Assembly (NCBI GenBank): GCA_951799445.1
Contig: OX637293.1
Span: 15,686,001 to 15,750,000 of the forward strand
DNA: 64,000 nt
From: Pseudisothecium myosuroides
Lineage: Eukaryota; Streptophyta; Bryopsida; Hypnales; Lembophyllaceae
Direction of reading: 5' to 3'
Below the pieces are notes generated by a model. It was not told where the DNA came from. It worked only from the letters and a program-made list of their open reading frames with translations, and ran no database searches. This document shows positions 32,061-45,283 of the stretch, in pieces. The position numbers were made by a program, and so were the translations under genes. Numbering within the stretch: position 1 is the stretch's first letter; each line of letters starts with the position of its first letter.

Positions 32061-34930
32061 CTATTCACACACTCATGTTCTTCAATTATAAACAGGTTTC
32101 TGTTTTGTTTATGAATCCATATTGGAGTAATAAAATAGTAAGGAGAAGATCAAGTATAGTCAAATAGACAATTAAACCTCAATATTGTTGTTTCTTTTGA
32201 TGAAAGGACAAAAAAATTGATATTGGAGAAGGTAGTATAAAAGGCGTTTGAATGTATACACACTTCAAATCAAACACACAAATTGAAATCTATGAAATTT
32301 ATCATGCTTACATATTAAGGGAATAATTTATTTGATGTTCTTTGGCCAAAATGTGTGAAAATATACTTGAAAATGTCTAATTTGAAATTTGATTTTTCCT
32401 CAACCATCCCAATGCTTGATTTTTAATATTAATATACTTGTGTACTCTATTAGTAAAATTTTAGTAAAAGTTGATGAATTGCTTAGAAGATTATAAAATT
32501 TAAATATGTATAAAAGGGTTTCATTGGAGATAAGTCCAATCTTCTTAGATCACATTGAAACTCTATGTTTTTAAAGATTGTGTGCCATATTTCTAATACT
32601 AGATCTAATTTTGTCACATTCTATGGACACATTGGTTGGAGTTAGATCCCTAATTAATTGAAATAAATCCTAAATGATTGAACTATAAATAGAAATGTTA
32701 CTTTTAATATTCATAATGAGTAATTTTAACTCCTCCAAAATATCTAAACTATTGATTTATGCATTATTTATTATTATTGATATTGATATGTTACACTATT
32801 TCTTTGAAGATTACTCCATCAATATTAATTGGAAGAAGTGCATGACTTTCCAAAACATTTAGCACTCACCCTCTAGATGGTTGAGCATTTAGGCATTTGT
32901 AGAATATCTTACCATTGTGCACTAGAAATGCAAAATTAACCTACTTGTAGATGCAAACATCCAATACATCTAATGGGATCCCAAAATCATCCTTGACATG
33001 CAATTTGTATTTACAATCCTTCTCTAACAATTGAAAGTGACTTGTCACCTATTGTACATGTACATACATTTTGTAATTTTCAAGTGGTAAGAAATTTGTA
33101 CTAAGAATTTTACACCATCTAAGCAAGTGTAATGTATGACTAAGAAAAACACCATGTTCATAATTCAATATATTCAATAAATCATGGAAGGTCAACATAC
33201 CTTGCTTTATCAATATTGATATGCACCTACTTGGGTTGAGCTATTAGGCAATTCATTCTTGAATCCTATTCAAAAAGAAGTTACTTAATGAGAAATTCCC
33301 AATTGAAGCAACAAAATTGATATTTTTATTTGAGTAATTTCTAAAACTAAAATTGCATAGACTAATTGGAAAACACAATCTAAGAAGAATTGACGAAAAA
33401 TCTTGGAATCAATTCAATACGGATTTGCTATATGAAAAATCACCAACTACATTTATAAACCAACAAATTTGACAATTTCATCAAATCTAGAATTGCAAAT
33501 GGAGTATAAAAAAGCATGCATGTGTATTAGCAAAAAGGGCACTATAATCTTGACAACTCCAATTTTTGTAACATCATACACCAAAGGGCATAAAGAAAAG
33601 GCAATTGTAGCTAAAAAATAAAATTTAGTGCAATACAACACCAACAACAAAGGCAACCAAGATAGAAGCAAAGCAAAGAAAGCTAAGTGACAAAAGATAA
33701 TTTATGTTCTATGGTTCATCTTTGATATGAAACAAAAATAGCTAAAAGTTGTCAAAGTTGGTATCGGAGCTATTTTTAATTAACATGTAGATCTAAGTCG
33801 GTGATAGACATATTGATTTTAAATTTATTTTTAAGCTAAGGCTAAAAGAATCAAAGTTAATGTTATGTAGAACAATTCTCAGTTGACTTTCAACCCAGAA
33901 ATGTTCCAAGTTGATGTTAGACTTATCTTTAATAATAAACTTTAAACATTTTTTAAGACTCAAGGTTTGCGTTTTTCGTGATTCAAACATTCAAAGGGGG
34001 GCAAGTGGTCTACAAAAGAGTTTCTTTGCAACAACTTGCCCTCAAATTCCATTCAAGAAGTTTCCAAACTGAACTCCTAACAAGCAGGGTTTTTTTTTTG
34101 GGCGTTTAAGTGCCAGACTCTAGTGTCGTGGCTCATACACAGAGGTCTAATTTTGGAGGGACCATCATGTATTCCTTGCATGGTGACTGCTACAGTCCAA
34201 AACAAAAACGCTACTAACAAGTTGAATTCGGTTGAAAAGGAGTGTAAACAGGGTTGTAGATAGGAAATGGACTTAGCTTGTATTAATAGAAGTTGATGGG
34301 AAGTCTGGACAGAGCCAATACTAACTTACTGCAAGTTGCAGTAAGTTGAATCGGATATGTGGTGAGTGCTGAACGTTGACGAGGAAATTCGAGTGACGGA
34401 CTGGTGAAGGTCAAACATGACTTCGTATTCGGTTTCTGCTTCGGTGTAATGCAGTGGGTTCTCCCATTTGTTAAAAAAAAAAGGTCAAACATGACAATGA
34501 AACAAACAAAAGCCTCCGCCACTGTTCCTGTTCACTTCCTGTTAAGTTATTATTAGTATGTCCGTTCCTCAAGTTGTGGAACTTGCACAATGATCTTTTA
34601 AAAGTTCCGTGGAACCCACTGCAGACAGACAGACGCAGGGAAGGACGCACGGAGCCACGCCGCCGCGGACGCTTGGAGAGCAAGCGCCAAGCTCGCAACG
34701 GAATGGAATGGGGTCCGAACACTGTTGCAGTCAAAGGCACTCCTGTAGCAGACTAGCAGCACATTGAACACATGGGCTTTTAGGAGGAGGAGTGAGACTC
34801 GCCGCGGACTTCGCAAGGGAAGACTGAAGAAGTTAGAGGACAAGCAACTTCATTTCATCAGTTGTGCAGTGGGGCAGTGGGGCGTCGGTAGCCATTATGG
34901 GACCCAATGTTTGGAAAAAAATCGCGAGTT
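32061..34930. other. Unassigned stretch
   Basis: About 2.9 kb. The left 2.3 kb is AT-rich and featureless to me. The block at 34440-34860 is notably richer in G+C (GACGCACGGAGCCACGCCGC and surroundings) and holds overlapping open frames on both strands, none with a recognisable domain; it could be a promoter-like or gene-edge fragment. Confidence 0.4.
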
Positions 34931-34938
34931 GTTAGCTA

Positions 34939-35041
34939 CACAAAATAGTGAAATTAGGTTGCCCCACACTAATTTCTCATGTCTAACACTTTTAGACATT
35001 CTGCACTATAGTCTGGGGCAACCTAATTTCACTATTTTGTG
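34939..35041. mobile_element. 103-bp MITE with 28-bp perfect ends
   Basis: The left arm, beginning CACAAAATAGTGAAATTAGG, is mirrored without a mismatch over 28 bases by the right arm ending CACTATTTTGTG. TA stands outside both ends (34937-34938, 35042-35043). The loop is about 47 bases. A transcript would form a miRNA-precursor-like stem. Confidence 0.85.
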
Positions 35042-35043
35042 TA

Positions 35044-35210
35044 GGGGAATTGGAAAAAAACTGGAAAAAAATTGGTGAAAGAATCTATAAAATTTTTGTT
35101 CAGAGGAAAAAATAGAGGAAAAAAATGGACTTGGTACTTGAAAAAATGGTTTGATATGGGAATTAAAGGAAAATAAATGATAAAAACTCAAGAAATATCT
35201 TGAACGTTGA
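35044..35210. repeat. Dispersed repeat (with 25285-25480)
   Basis: Shares GAATTGG(G)AAAAAAA and ATATGGGAATTAAAGGAAAA in order with 25285-25480. It directly follows the 103-bp MITE. Confidence 0.55.
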
Positions 35211-35339
35211 TGAAACCTAATGTCAAGTTCTAATACCGCAAGTTGATAGCACGTTGATGGAAAGTAATACAAAAAAATTGAAGGTGAATTTTCTTGGAAA
35301 CTAGTAACTGTAGGAATTGAAATCAAGGAAATTCAAGTC

Positions 35340-36110
35340 AAGTAATGTTGAAAATTTAATATTTTTTATTCAAATACCAATTCATCATTTGACTATCTAC
35401 CAGTCAAAGATTTATTTTTTTAATGGCAAAATGGAGGAATTTCTTCATGGACATATACTGAGATCAAAGGGTGGAGAGGTTGTTTTTATAATGGAATCCA
35501 TTGTCCATTTTGAATCTTCAAAGGATATGGGGAAATTTGAAGATGAGAGCTTGACCACTCATTGTCAAAACATAGGAATTGTGTTCAAGAAAGAATTTTA
35601 AACCTCATTTTGGCACAGTAGAAATAACTTTTTTCAAAAAACTTTGAACTTAGAAAAGCTAAAAAATTAAATTAAATTAAATTTTATCTCCAAAACCTGT
35701 TTGTGATTCTCAGCTCGTAAAGATTGTTATGGACAAAATTTATAGCAAATGTTTAAAAATGTCCTTTCCAAACCCTCTTAGAAGTTTGTTCATAACTTTT
35801 GATTGGAAGCTCAAAATCTCAAAAAGGGTTTTGGAGATGAAATTTACTTTGATTTTTCCTAATTTTTCTCAGTTCAAAGTTTTTTGGAAAAAATATTTTA
35901 CTATGCTAAAATGAGGTCTGAAATTTTATTTTTGAACACAATTCTTGCTTTTGACTTAACCTTAGTAGTTGAACTCCTACAAATCCTAATTTATATATCC
36001 CACATGGGTTGTTTTACCTCATACCATCCCACTTGTATAAAGAGCTCATCTTCACATCTTTGTACAAACACTCAACAACTTTTGAAGTTATATGAGAGTA
36101 ATGCTTAAGG
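35340..36110. repeat. Foldback repeat R3, copy 1
   Basis: The interior is an inverted repeat: CCTCATTTTGGCACAGTA and CTTTTTTCAAAAAACTTTGA near 35605-35645 pair with TCAAAGTTTTTTGGAAAAAA and ATGCTAAAATGAGGTC near 35873-35920. Copies at 48250-49030 and 49440-50070 share the same arms. The left part (GGAGAGGTTGTTTTTATAAT, then ATCCATTGTCCATTTTGAA) is shared with 48375. The small plus-strand frames here follow the repeat and are not conserved as proteins. Confidence 0.7.
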
Positions 36111-36111
36111 T

Positions 36112-37515
36112 GAATAGTTGAATTTAAAATAATTTTTGAAAAATTGAAATTAATATAAATCTGAAAATGGATGCCAAACCCCTCTATCCTATTTTTAATA
36201 ATGATTTAAATGACTAGCGTCATCACAAATTCCCATATCTATATTTTTACAATTCTAAAGGTGTAGAAAGAGGGACAACATTACAAGATATAACGTTTTT
36301 CTAACTATTGAATAGAATGGTAACAAATCTTCTTCAAAAACTGAACTTGGTATTATGGACCTTCTTTCCAATTGCATCCTTCTCTATGTTTGTTATACAT
36401 TCAGCTTGAAAAAAATGTAGAAAAAATGTAAAGTAGGAACTCCATAAAGCAAATCAATTATCAATTGATTCTTAATTTTTGAGGGTTTGACTTATCAAAA
36501 TATTGTTCAATAGACTTTCTTTGAAAGATAAATGGAATTGGCAAACCAAGTTGTTTTATACCTTTGAACCTTCAGTTGATGGAATTGGTTATGCATTACG
36601 AAGTCAGAATCGCATAATATTCTAAAAAGTGTTCCCCTCATATGATCATCATTGGTACATTGGCTAATGTAATTAGTACATTGAAGACAACTATATGCAT
36701 CTTTGTATTAGAAAATGTTATTTGAAACCTAGTTGCTTTATGGATCTCCTAATGAGATAGGGAAGTAATTGGTAAGAGGTTAAGTAATTACTCCATAGTA
36801 ATCATTCTTTAATGTAGGAGGTGTTAAAACAATTTAGACTCGAAAAGCGGATTTTTTAGTACATATTGCATTTTTATTGTACCAATAGTGAACATGTCAA
36901 GGAAGGGATGCTTTTAAAGCCTTATATGATTCCAACTTTTAAATTCATAACTCATTTTTCACAAATTCAAAAAATATGAAACAACTTGTTGACCATAGTT
37001 GTAACTTCAATTTTTTCTTACAAAATATTTACTAAAAATATTCTTTACATTCTTGCATCTATTTAATGAAATATTTGAAGGAATCCCTACAATTGTAATC
37101 TCAAATTCTAGTTTGACACCAATCAATGGTTAGTAATATATTTGTCTCTAGTTTTTGTTGTGCACATTAATGATGCTCTATAATATATATATACATTATC
37201 ATTGAAGGAAAATTGGTGTTAGTGACACTTTCAATCTTCATTATTTATCAACCTAAGCAATTCTTTCTTACTGAATGAGATAAGAATAATTAATATTGAT
37301 CTACTCATTATAATACATTAAGTCCATTTGATGTATAAGTTATTTCAATTAATTAGTGTAAAATACAAGATCTTTTCACACTAATTGGATGAATGTGATG
37401 TAATTAATATGAACATTTGCATGAATTTTAGATGAAAATTGGATGAATGCTGATGGAAGTAGATGGCTACTAGATGAATTTAGATGAAAGTTGAATGCAA
37501 TCATATTATTTTAGA
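36112..37515. other. Mostly unassigned AT-rich stretch
   Basis: Contains a weak relative of repeat R1 at about 36430-36660 (GATAAATGGAATTGG, then TCTAAAAAGTGT). Otherwise nothing recognised. Confidence 0.4.
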
Positions 37516-37517
37516 TA

Positions 37518-37674
37518 CCCTACATGAAGGTCAGATTCGGCAAAAATTAAGTCATTTTTGTAAAAATATACCACATGTCATCTTTGAATGGTGTGAGGTG
37601 ACGTGGACCCCTGAAAATCTAACGTGGAAATTCAATTTTGGCACTTGAGTGCCGAATCAGACCTTCAGGTACGG
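37518..37674. mobile_element. MITE with CCCTACRTGAAGGTC ends, copy 1
   Basis: CCCTACATGAAGGTCAGATT at the left is mirrored by AATCAGACCTTCAGGTACGG at the right, with TA outside both ends (37516-37517, 37675-37676). It is 157 bp. A second copy lies at 42624-42816. Confidence 0.8.
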
Positions 37675-37820
37675 TAATATGAAAATAGTGTAGACTATGT
37701 TATATTGATTTTATCAAAAGACGATGGATTTCCATATTTGTATGCCTCTCAACTTTGCATAATTCCCAAATTATTGCTTATTATTATTGCAGAGCATACT
37801 AATTGAATCAATATGTAGTA

Positions 37821-37901
37821 CTCCCTCTGTTTCTGAAAAAGCCCCAAGTTTCCTTTGTATTTTACAAAGGAACCTCGGGTCTTTTTTAGAAACAAAGGTA
37901 G
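37821..37901. mobile_element. Stowaway-type MITE
   Basis: The 81-bp element begins CTCCCTCTGTTTCTGAAAAA and ends TTTTTTAGAAACAAAGGTAG, with TA outside both ends (37819-37820, 37902-37903). CTCCCTCYGTTTC ends with a TA duplication are the signature of Stowaway MITEs (Tc1/mariner group). Nearly the whole element folds into one hairpin. Confidence 0.88.
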
Positions 37902-37903
37902 TA

Positions 37904-39578
37904 GAAAGGAAGTCATGAAGTACAAAGCTAGAGATGTCACAACTTCATGGCAAAGGCTTATATGGACAACGGGACCAACTACAATCCATCAACAATCTAT
38001 ACTTTCCATTCAATAAAGTTTGAACCTCACTACAACTTTGCTACAACATAATTGTTCCAACTAATTTTACCCTAAAATGAATTTTGCCCTAAACCCTATG
38101 ACCATGAGAACCTTAAATCTATTCATGTATACTTATACGGTGTCCAAGAAATTACAAAGTTAAGAAAATCTTCTTATATTCTTTTCCAAAAATCCAACGA
38201 GAATGAAGACAATTGGCTCTAACGATTATGCAGTATCTGTGAATTGGATTTAACAAAACAAATTGTGCTTATAAACCATTGTCAAAGAGTCTTTCATTCC
38301 GAAGTGCTTGAAGACATGAAAACTTAACCAATATGAATTGAAGAAAGTGCTATAGTACAAGAATGATTGCATACCTGAATTTTGACCTCTATATGTGCAT
38401 ATTTGATCCCTGAAATTGTTTTAATGAAAGTTATGAAGCATCTGCATATAACATAGTGGGAAACTATAGTTGAATACGACCTCCAAAATCGATGGTTGTT
38501 GCTATGAGAAGAAGAAGAATCACTACAAATCTAAAGCTCACATGAATGCAGAAGTTGTTGGGGATAATTTTACACACCAAGATAAGAGGACTTGGATAGC
38601 AAATGCTACCTTCGTGTCGATTCCACCAAAACCTTTGAACGGTTAAAGCAGTGCTACGCATAATCAGCTCACTTCAGTAAGCTGTCCAAGGATCAAATAT
38701 GTTCTCACTGCCTGTTAAAAGCCTTGAAAGGTCTTGAGCACAACCTAAGGTAAACACCTTCACTCAATTAATTATTTTGATCCCAAAACCAAATTCTGGA
38801 CAATACTGTAACCAAGCATACCCTGAATATACGTGGCTTCTTACTTCAAGCCGGATTGAACAGGCCTAATGGCATCCACACCCTAATTTGTAACCACAAT
38901 TTGTTAACCAAAACTTGTAAACAAAATTTTCATCCAGAGGTTATTTCGGGTATTTTGAGCACTCCACCACCAGAGTTGTCGTAGTTTCCTCATTACATTA
39001 CATGTCTGGTAGAGGACATGATAAAATTTGAGAAGTTTTAACTAAAACAATACAATACCGGTATGGGAATGTCAGACCTTGTATTTCTGGTTGCACAATT
39101 TGCAGGTTTGTTACCAGCTTGGGCACAACTCAATTCTTCTTTCTTCCAAGTATTGGACTCTTTATAAAATCGATCACCTTGTTCTGCAGGCCATCTCTCG
39201 CACACCTTGAAACCTCAAATTCGTGTCGAATTTGATTGGTGTTTTTTTTCTTATATAAGTAGAAAAAGATGGCAATATTGCAGAACCAAGTATTGCATCA
39301 GATTGCTACTGTGGTTCACTACATTTTCCTTCACTGTACAGTACAGATATTAGCACTCAAACCAGAGTTTATTATGGTCTTAGCTTGCATCGAGAAATAT
39401 TCACCACCAGGACTAGCAAGAATCTGACTGACGGAAGACTTGGAGAGAACGCAGACAATTTCTTAGTTGATGATAAGCAAAACTTCAATTTCAATTTAGT
39501 ACACATAACTCATACCTCTCTTAAATTGACATTTTGGAATATCTTGCACACTCTCATCGAGTGTAGCTCACTTGTCAT
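37904..39578. other. Unassigned stretch
   Basis: No element ends or domains recognised. Part of it (39000-39580) could be 3' flank of the doubtful minus-strand gene end described next. Confidence 0.4.
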
Positions 39579-39916
39579 TCATTCATAATCATAGTTTTGG
39601 TACCCCATGCCATCAGTCAAATTGAAAAGGTCGGTGTAAATTTGCCGCAAAGTGAAGGCTTGGGTCGCAGGATGCCCAAAGAGAAAGACTTTTACCTACA
39701 AACGTGTAAACTCTTCTGTATGATTACATAAGATCAGAATGACAAAGCATTCCAACGATCAAAAACTCACATGTAAGTGATGCAGATTCTTCTTTTGTTG
39801 TCATCAATCGAAAATCTTCAGTCAGTTGAAAACAATAGAAGAGTTGCTAAATCGGTCGACAGATCCAGAGGAAACTGACCTCGCTTAGCAGTCGCCAGAT
39901 CACAACCTTGTGACTG
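39579..39916 (-). CDS. Possible 3' exons of an unrecognised gene
   Basis: A terminal exon 39695-39579 is preceded by a good acceptor (GTTTGTAG) and reads VKVFLFGHPATQAFTLRQIY and 18 more residues to a TGA. An upstream candidate exon 39916-39880 (after TCCTCAG, before GTCAGT) reads SHKVVIWRLLSE and joins it in phase 0. The peptide resembles nothing I can name with confidence. I could not extend the model upstream: candidate exons such as 40353-40299 do not fit in phase. It may be the end of a real gene whose 5' part lies up to about 42.4 kb, or a relic. Confidence 0.25.
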
Positions 39917-40537
39917 CTGAGGACAGAATTGCGAAGAAACCAAAAGAATTGCAGACGACAAAAGATTGCAAAGGTTAGAGAATTTCGTAACTGCTAGATC
40001 TTAGAAAAATAATACAGAATTGCAAAGGTTAGGAGATTTCATAGAAAACTGGAACAAATATACTGTCACAAATGATCAATTGAGCATGAAGCAATATTGA
40101 TTTTGAGAAGGTTATAGTCTATGCTTTGCATAATCACAACAAACATAAACCTTAAGGCTTCATAAATATGAATTGGGTTATTAGTATCTAGATACTGAGT
40201 AGAAGACTCGTCAAAACTTCCTCTAATATGACATTATGAGAACACATTGTAGCTGTATAGATAACATCATCCACAAAAGTGTGCACGTGCAGGTTCACCT
40301 TGGAGAATAAAAACGGATGGAAGATGTTCACGTTCAATCTCTGCCACATGGTCCTACTAATTAAATGAGAAAAAACAACTACTCAAATTCAGTTTAAGTT
40401 AATTCCTTCAAACGGGAGAAAAAAAAGCGTGAAAAAAATTTAGCAGATGGAGGTCGTAGCTTTCATTACCTAGTAAAGCAAAGTATAAACAGTTTAACCT
40501 TCCCATATCTACTGGAATACTGCTCCTATAGATAGTC

Positions 40538-41050
40538 AAAAGTTCGTCGTTCCAGTCAGAGTTCTAAATCAATGGCACACCTGTCCAATACTGGGTTACA
40601 AACGTACTTCTGAAAGACAGAAACTATAAAATGCGTTAAAGTACAGAAATCCAAGGTGTGTAAATTCGAAATTTGTTGTGTGCAACAAGCGAAAACACAA
40701 AACCACGATACTTCGTCCATTATTATGATACAGCTCTCTGGACCGTAGCACTTGAGCCTTATATCTTGGAGTGAAAATCCCATGTTGTCAAGCTCTTTGT
40801 TCCAGTCATCGGCACAACAATAAAGGGTAACAAAAAGCACCATTACATCATAAGCATGGCACACATCTGAAAGACAGAAATTTTTAAGTAGCGAAATCCA
40901 ACGAATGTAACCAGAAATTTGATTTGTGCAACAAACAAAGCCGCAAAGCCACAATACTAGGAAAATTACTTTCACAGAGAACTTTGCACCGTGTCACTTG
41001 AGAGCATTATGTCTTGATGAGGGAATCCCATGTTCTCAAGCTCTTCGCAC
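40538..41050 (-). repeat. Degenerate tandem units of about 250 bp, exon-like
   Basis: Units at about 40538, 40788 and 41037 share a core read on plus as GTCAAGCTCTTTGTTCCAGTC and, in the two left units, CTTCTGAAAGACAG, CAGAAATCCAA and AAATTTGTTGTGTGCAACAA-like blocks. On minus the middle unit is open (DWNKELDNMGFSLQDIRLK) and the right unit gives a related ELENMGFPHQDIML. This looks like repeated duplication of one exon plus its intron in a gene that is now decayed or still unmodelled. Confidence 0.5.
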
Positions 41051-41699
41051 CTCCTGGATCACGAACTTTACATCCTGAAGCACGTGTAGGAACTTGCAAG
41101 AACTGGGAATCAAAGAAAGATCTAAGACTTAACCACGAATGACCATTCTATTCCTTTTTGATTTCTATTCTCCAACACTCAGTTCCAAAGATTTCCTTAT
41201 TCCACCATTGAGATTATGTTTGAGTAACTCAAATCTCAAGCCCCGTTGAATTAATATTGGCTCAGCTTGTATTATTTTCCACAACCAAGCTCTAGTTTTG
41301 AGTTGTACCTAGCCATGCTGTACCGCATCCGACACTCAACCAAGATCAACGATGTTGAGGAGCTGCACTTCTTTGATAGTGCCAAAGTGAAGACTCGAAG
41401 TTTGTAAAAAGAGGTGATCCTCAAATGAGACTCCGAAATTCTACATGAGGTCAAATATTTATGACCAAAACATGGACTCGATCAGAATGGAAAGAAGGAA
41501 GAGAACCTTGCAGTTGAAGTCGAGCACTAAAAAACCCAAACCCTTGACAACCTCAGGAGTCTTCTCAAACTCTAGAAACATCCGAAACGCATTTCAATAA
41601 ACTCTAAAATATTCTCAGCCACCGACCATAGAAACAAACTCTCACTCTACCACCCAAAACCCAAAACCTAGAGCCCAGCACCCATTTCTTCACAGAGAC

Positions 41700-42420
41700 A
41701 ATCAAAGAGAATCCAAGCACTCCAATATCCAATGCAGCTGCACTAACTAACTCACCCCTCTCCGCCCGTCGAAAGCGGACCACATTGTCAGCTCAAACAA
41801 AGAAATTCTTCCAAACCAAACACGGAAAAAACAGAGGGAATGCTGCTTGAATGTACGTGGAGCGCAACCGAATTAGTGAACTATCAGACTAAATCCAGCT
41901 AGCTAGCTGCACTCTTCAATTCCTCATGTGAAATTGGAACAACAAAGTTGTGCATTGGAGAAAAAACCGGCCGAGTTCGTTTGAAAATACTCAACGTCTA
42001 ATATTGCAGCATACATTCAGCGATCGATTGCAATGACGGACGGACCCCAATATAGTTGGAAATCCGGATTGTAGAGTAGTGGCAGCAGTCGGCAGGTGGG
42101 TGGCTATTAATCCCATGTGTACGTTCTGATTACCGTCATTCTCTGTCAAAGGAAAAAAACATGGGTGCTTTGGTTGTAGAGAAGCGGGCGGACTTTTGTC
42201 AGTTACCAATTTTATAGAATTGGATTGAAGCTTCCTGATGGAGCCGAATTGAGAGTTTTGGTGTGTTTTGTATGCGAGGAGGAGGGCATTTCGCAGAATG
42301 TAAAGCTTGGGAGTCGCGTGGGGGGAGGTTGTATTCGTGCGTCGGCTGTCAGGCGAGGGCGGGCGGCTCGTGTGGTTTCTGTTCACACCTTCGACTCTCT
42401 TCGATTCTTTCTATAGTACG
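41700..42420. other. GC-richer unassigned block
   Basis: The block has more G+C than its surroundings, peaking at 42290-42400. Overlapping frames on both strands show no domain. If the doubtful minus-strand gene is real, this would be the place for its promoter and first exon. Confidence 0.3.
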
Positions 42421-42623
42421 GAGTACTACTTACTAGTAAGGTGGGCACTCACCCAAAACCGCCATCATCAACCTGGGTACATCTCCAAAATCAATATGTA
42501 CCTATGTGCTCCAAAATCAGTAAGTATCTACGTGGAAGAAACAATTTCAGAAACTCAACCAGAATTTTTTTGATCCTTCGTAACTTTTGTATATATGGTA
42601 TCCGAATGTCGTGTTCTTTGGTA

Positions 42624-42816
42624 CCCTACGTGAAGGTCAGATTCAAACATAAATTAAGTGTTTTGGGGAGTGTCAGAATGTTTGGAATATTACAAGTGAG
42701 ATATTACCCAACATTTAATACACTACCACCACTACTTTTAACTGTCTGAATCCACTTTGCATGCGAAAAAGAAACTATTTTGGCACTCACCTACCGAATC
42801 AGACCTTCACGTATGG
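42624..42816. mobile_element. MITE with CCCTACRTGAAGGTC ends, copy 2
   Basis: Ends CCCTACGTGAAGGTCAGATT and AATCAGACCTTCACGTATGG, flanked by TA (42622-42623, 42817-42818). It is 193 bp; the middle differs from copy 1 at 37518. Confidence 0.8.
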
Positions 42817-42829
42817 TATGTTGGAACCT

Positions 42830-44361
42830 CCTTTAACTTGCCAACAAAAAAATATGAAAATTTGGCTAGTCTAATATTAATAATTTGGGCACAGTAGCAA
42901 AAAGTGGCATATTTTGGGGTGCCCACATTGAGGTATGAACAATTGTAACTGTCACTAATTATAACTCAGCATGGTTACTACTATTAAATATAAATGTTTG
43001 GCTCTGGAGTATAGGGAGGAGGCTTTGCATTAACTGAAGTTACATCTGAGGTAAGTTGAGTAAGTATTGAAGTTACATCTTGTTTTTATTGAATTTTATT
43101 GGCAACTAAAAGAAGATTCTAATGCACTATTAATCCTTAAGTGCCCAAGCCCGTTGACAAAATGGAAGGAGATTTAAAAAGTGAGAAATTGATGATGAAT
43201 AATGTTGATTTTTTCCTTTTGGGTGCAATGAAGTAACCAAATGATTTGTTGTAGTTGCATCTACTTGTTTGTGATTGAAGTAAATTTTGTATAACAAATT
43301 TTGGACATGAAATAAATAAGTAATGAATTTTCAAAATACTATCCCTTAGGTGTACCAAAAAACAACATTAAGCTCTCACAACAAGGCAAAAAAAGCAACA
43401 CGTCACCCTTGTTTTAATTTCTCTGCCCCCCATTTTGGAAAAATTCAGAGCTGTTGATCTAATTTAAAAAGTAAACCACCACCGTTGATTGCTATCGTGA
43501 GAATAAATCTTGGTCGTTGGTGCTCTGGGATACAAAATACAAATACAAAATATAGATATGGGACTATGTACAGAGACAAGACTACAAATACGGCAATCAG
43601 GTTTTAAATATCCCATATTGTTTGTCAGCCAAATTAATGTTACACAAATACAAATATGGGGTGGGGGTGTTAGTTACAAGTACTCGTCTCATTTTCTCAA
43701 CCAATGACAAAGTGATATGTGTACCCTTTTCATGTTTTTTGGAATAATGCTACATGTACCCCTTTTGAAAATAATTTGTGTTTTTCTCTGAAATTGACAA
43801 TGTACTTAAAAAAAGCAATAACTAACTTTCATGTTTTGATTGTTAATATCTAATGTAATCAATATCTAAGTTTTTGTAATGCTTAATTTTTGGTCCAAAT
43901 GTAAGTGTTGCATTTTGAGCCAATATCTCAATGTTGATTATGGATGTGTGTATCTTTCAATTGTTGCAACATCCTCATTGCATTTGGGTGGAAATTTATA
44001 AAAATGAAAACTTAGATAAATCATTGACCTTTAATAAATCAGTGAATGCCCACTCCAAAATTTTCTAAGTAGAAATGAAGTCAATGCATTTCTAATATTA
44101 TTCAAAACTCTTATTAAATTTGGTTCCTTGTGGATTTTGACTCCAATGAACTTGTAGGGTTAAATGGATGGTAACTTAATATATACGTTAAGTACTCAAA
44201 AGTGTGATTAAATTTCAAAAATATTATACCTAAAATTGTCTTTGTAGCTGAAAAAGGGAAATTTCAAAATGTTAATTTTGAACTTATTGACATATGTAAT
44301 TGTTACTAATAACAATTGAGCATAGTTACTATTACAAAACAGAAATTATTTAAAAAAAAGA
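42830..44361. other. Unassigned AT-rich stretch
   Basis: No gene, repeat partner or element end recognised in about 1.5 kb. Confidence 0.45.
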
Positions 44362-44365
44362 TTAA

Positions 44366-45283
44366 CCCCTACACGACCAAGGCCTTTTTCCTACCAAAAA
44401 ACATTCAAAACTATCATTTTATATAGAGCAAAGAGTAAAAAAAAATGAAAATTGTTTTTTTTTGCACATCTAACCATAGGATCTTACACCTAACTAATAT
44501 AAAAATGTGTAGAATTTTTTTAGAATTTTTGACGGCACACATTGCAAGATATCTACATTTAAAATGAAAAACAAGTTTTTCAACACATTGCGGGACTAGA
44601 TTATTTGACTTTGAACCTTCTTAACTTTCATTTTTTGCACTACAAGGTTTTGAGCTTTAAATGTTTATACAGTGGAGAATTGATTTGAAAGTCTACGAAA
44701 AAAATTCAAAAAAGCATAATTTTCATTCTTTAAAAAATTGTTAGGTAGAAGTAGGTACAAGATAGAAAAAAAATCTAAAATATCAATATCTTTTAGATGG
44801 AATTAAAATTCACTAATTTCAATGGTGAGATTGTTCTAGCAAGCAAACTAAACCATGTGGAACTTCTTTTTTTGAAAAGTTGCGAAAATTGCATTCAGAA
44901 ATGAATCCTATAAGTTATTTTTTTCAAGAAGATGCTCTAACTGTCCGAAAAACAAGAATGTCCATAACTTTCTCATAACAAATCCAAATGGAATGAATCA
45001 AAGCTTTCTATGTAGACAAAAATATAATCTATGAGAAAAAAAAATTAATTCAAATTTTTGAATTTTTTTTTGGTCCCCCCTCTCCCTCCCTCTCCCTTGC
45101 TTTGAGCTATTTTGGGCATAACTTTTGTTCTCAAGCACTGATTGAAAAAATATATATTATCATGAAGCTAATCAATTTTTCTACCTCCCAAAAAAATTTC
45201 AAAAAATCATGACAAAAATTCAGCCCGTAGCTACTTGCCCAATATTCCATTTGTCCCTCGAAGGGACAAATGATCCTTTAGGG
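44366..45283 (+). mobile_element. TTAA element, main family, copy B
   Basis: 918 bp, starts CCCCTACACGACC, ends GATCCTTTAGGG, flanked by TTAA (44362-44365, 45284-45287). All family landmarks are present in order, and the right-end hairpin reads TTGTCCC with GGGACAA. Several mismatches to copies A and F indicate moderate age. Confidence 0.85.

Noticed and set aside
34440..34860. GC-rich block as a gene
   Set aside because: Overlapping frames on both strands of similar length, low-complexity Arg/Ser composition and no splice-consistent extension.
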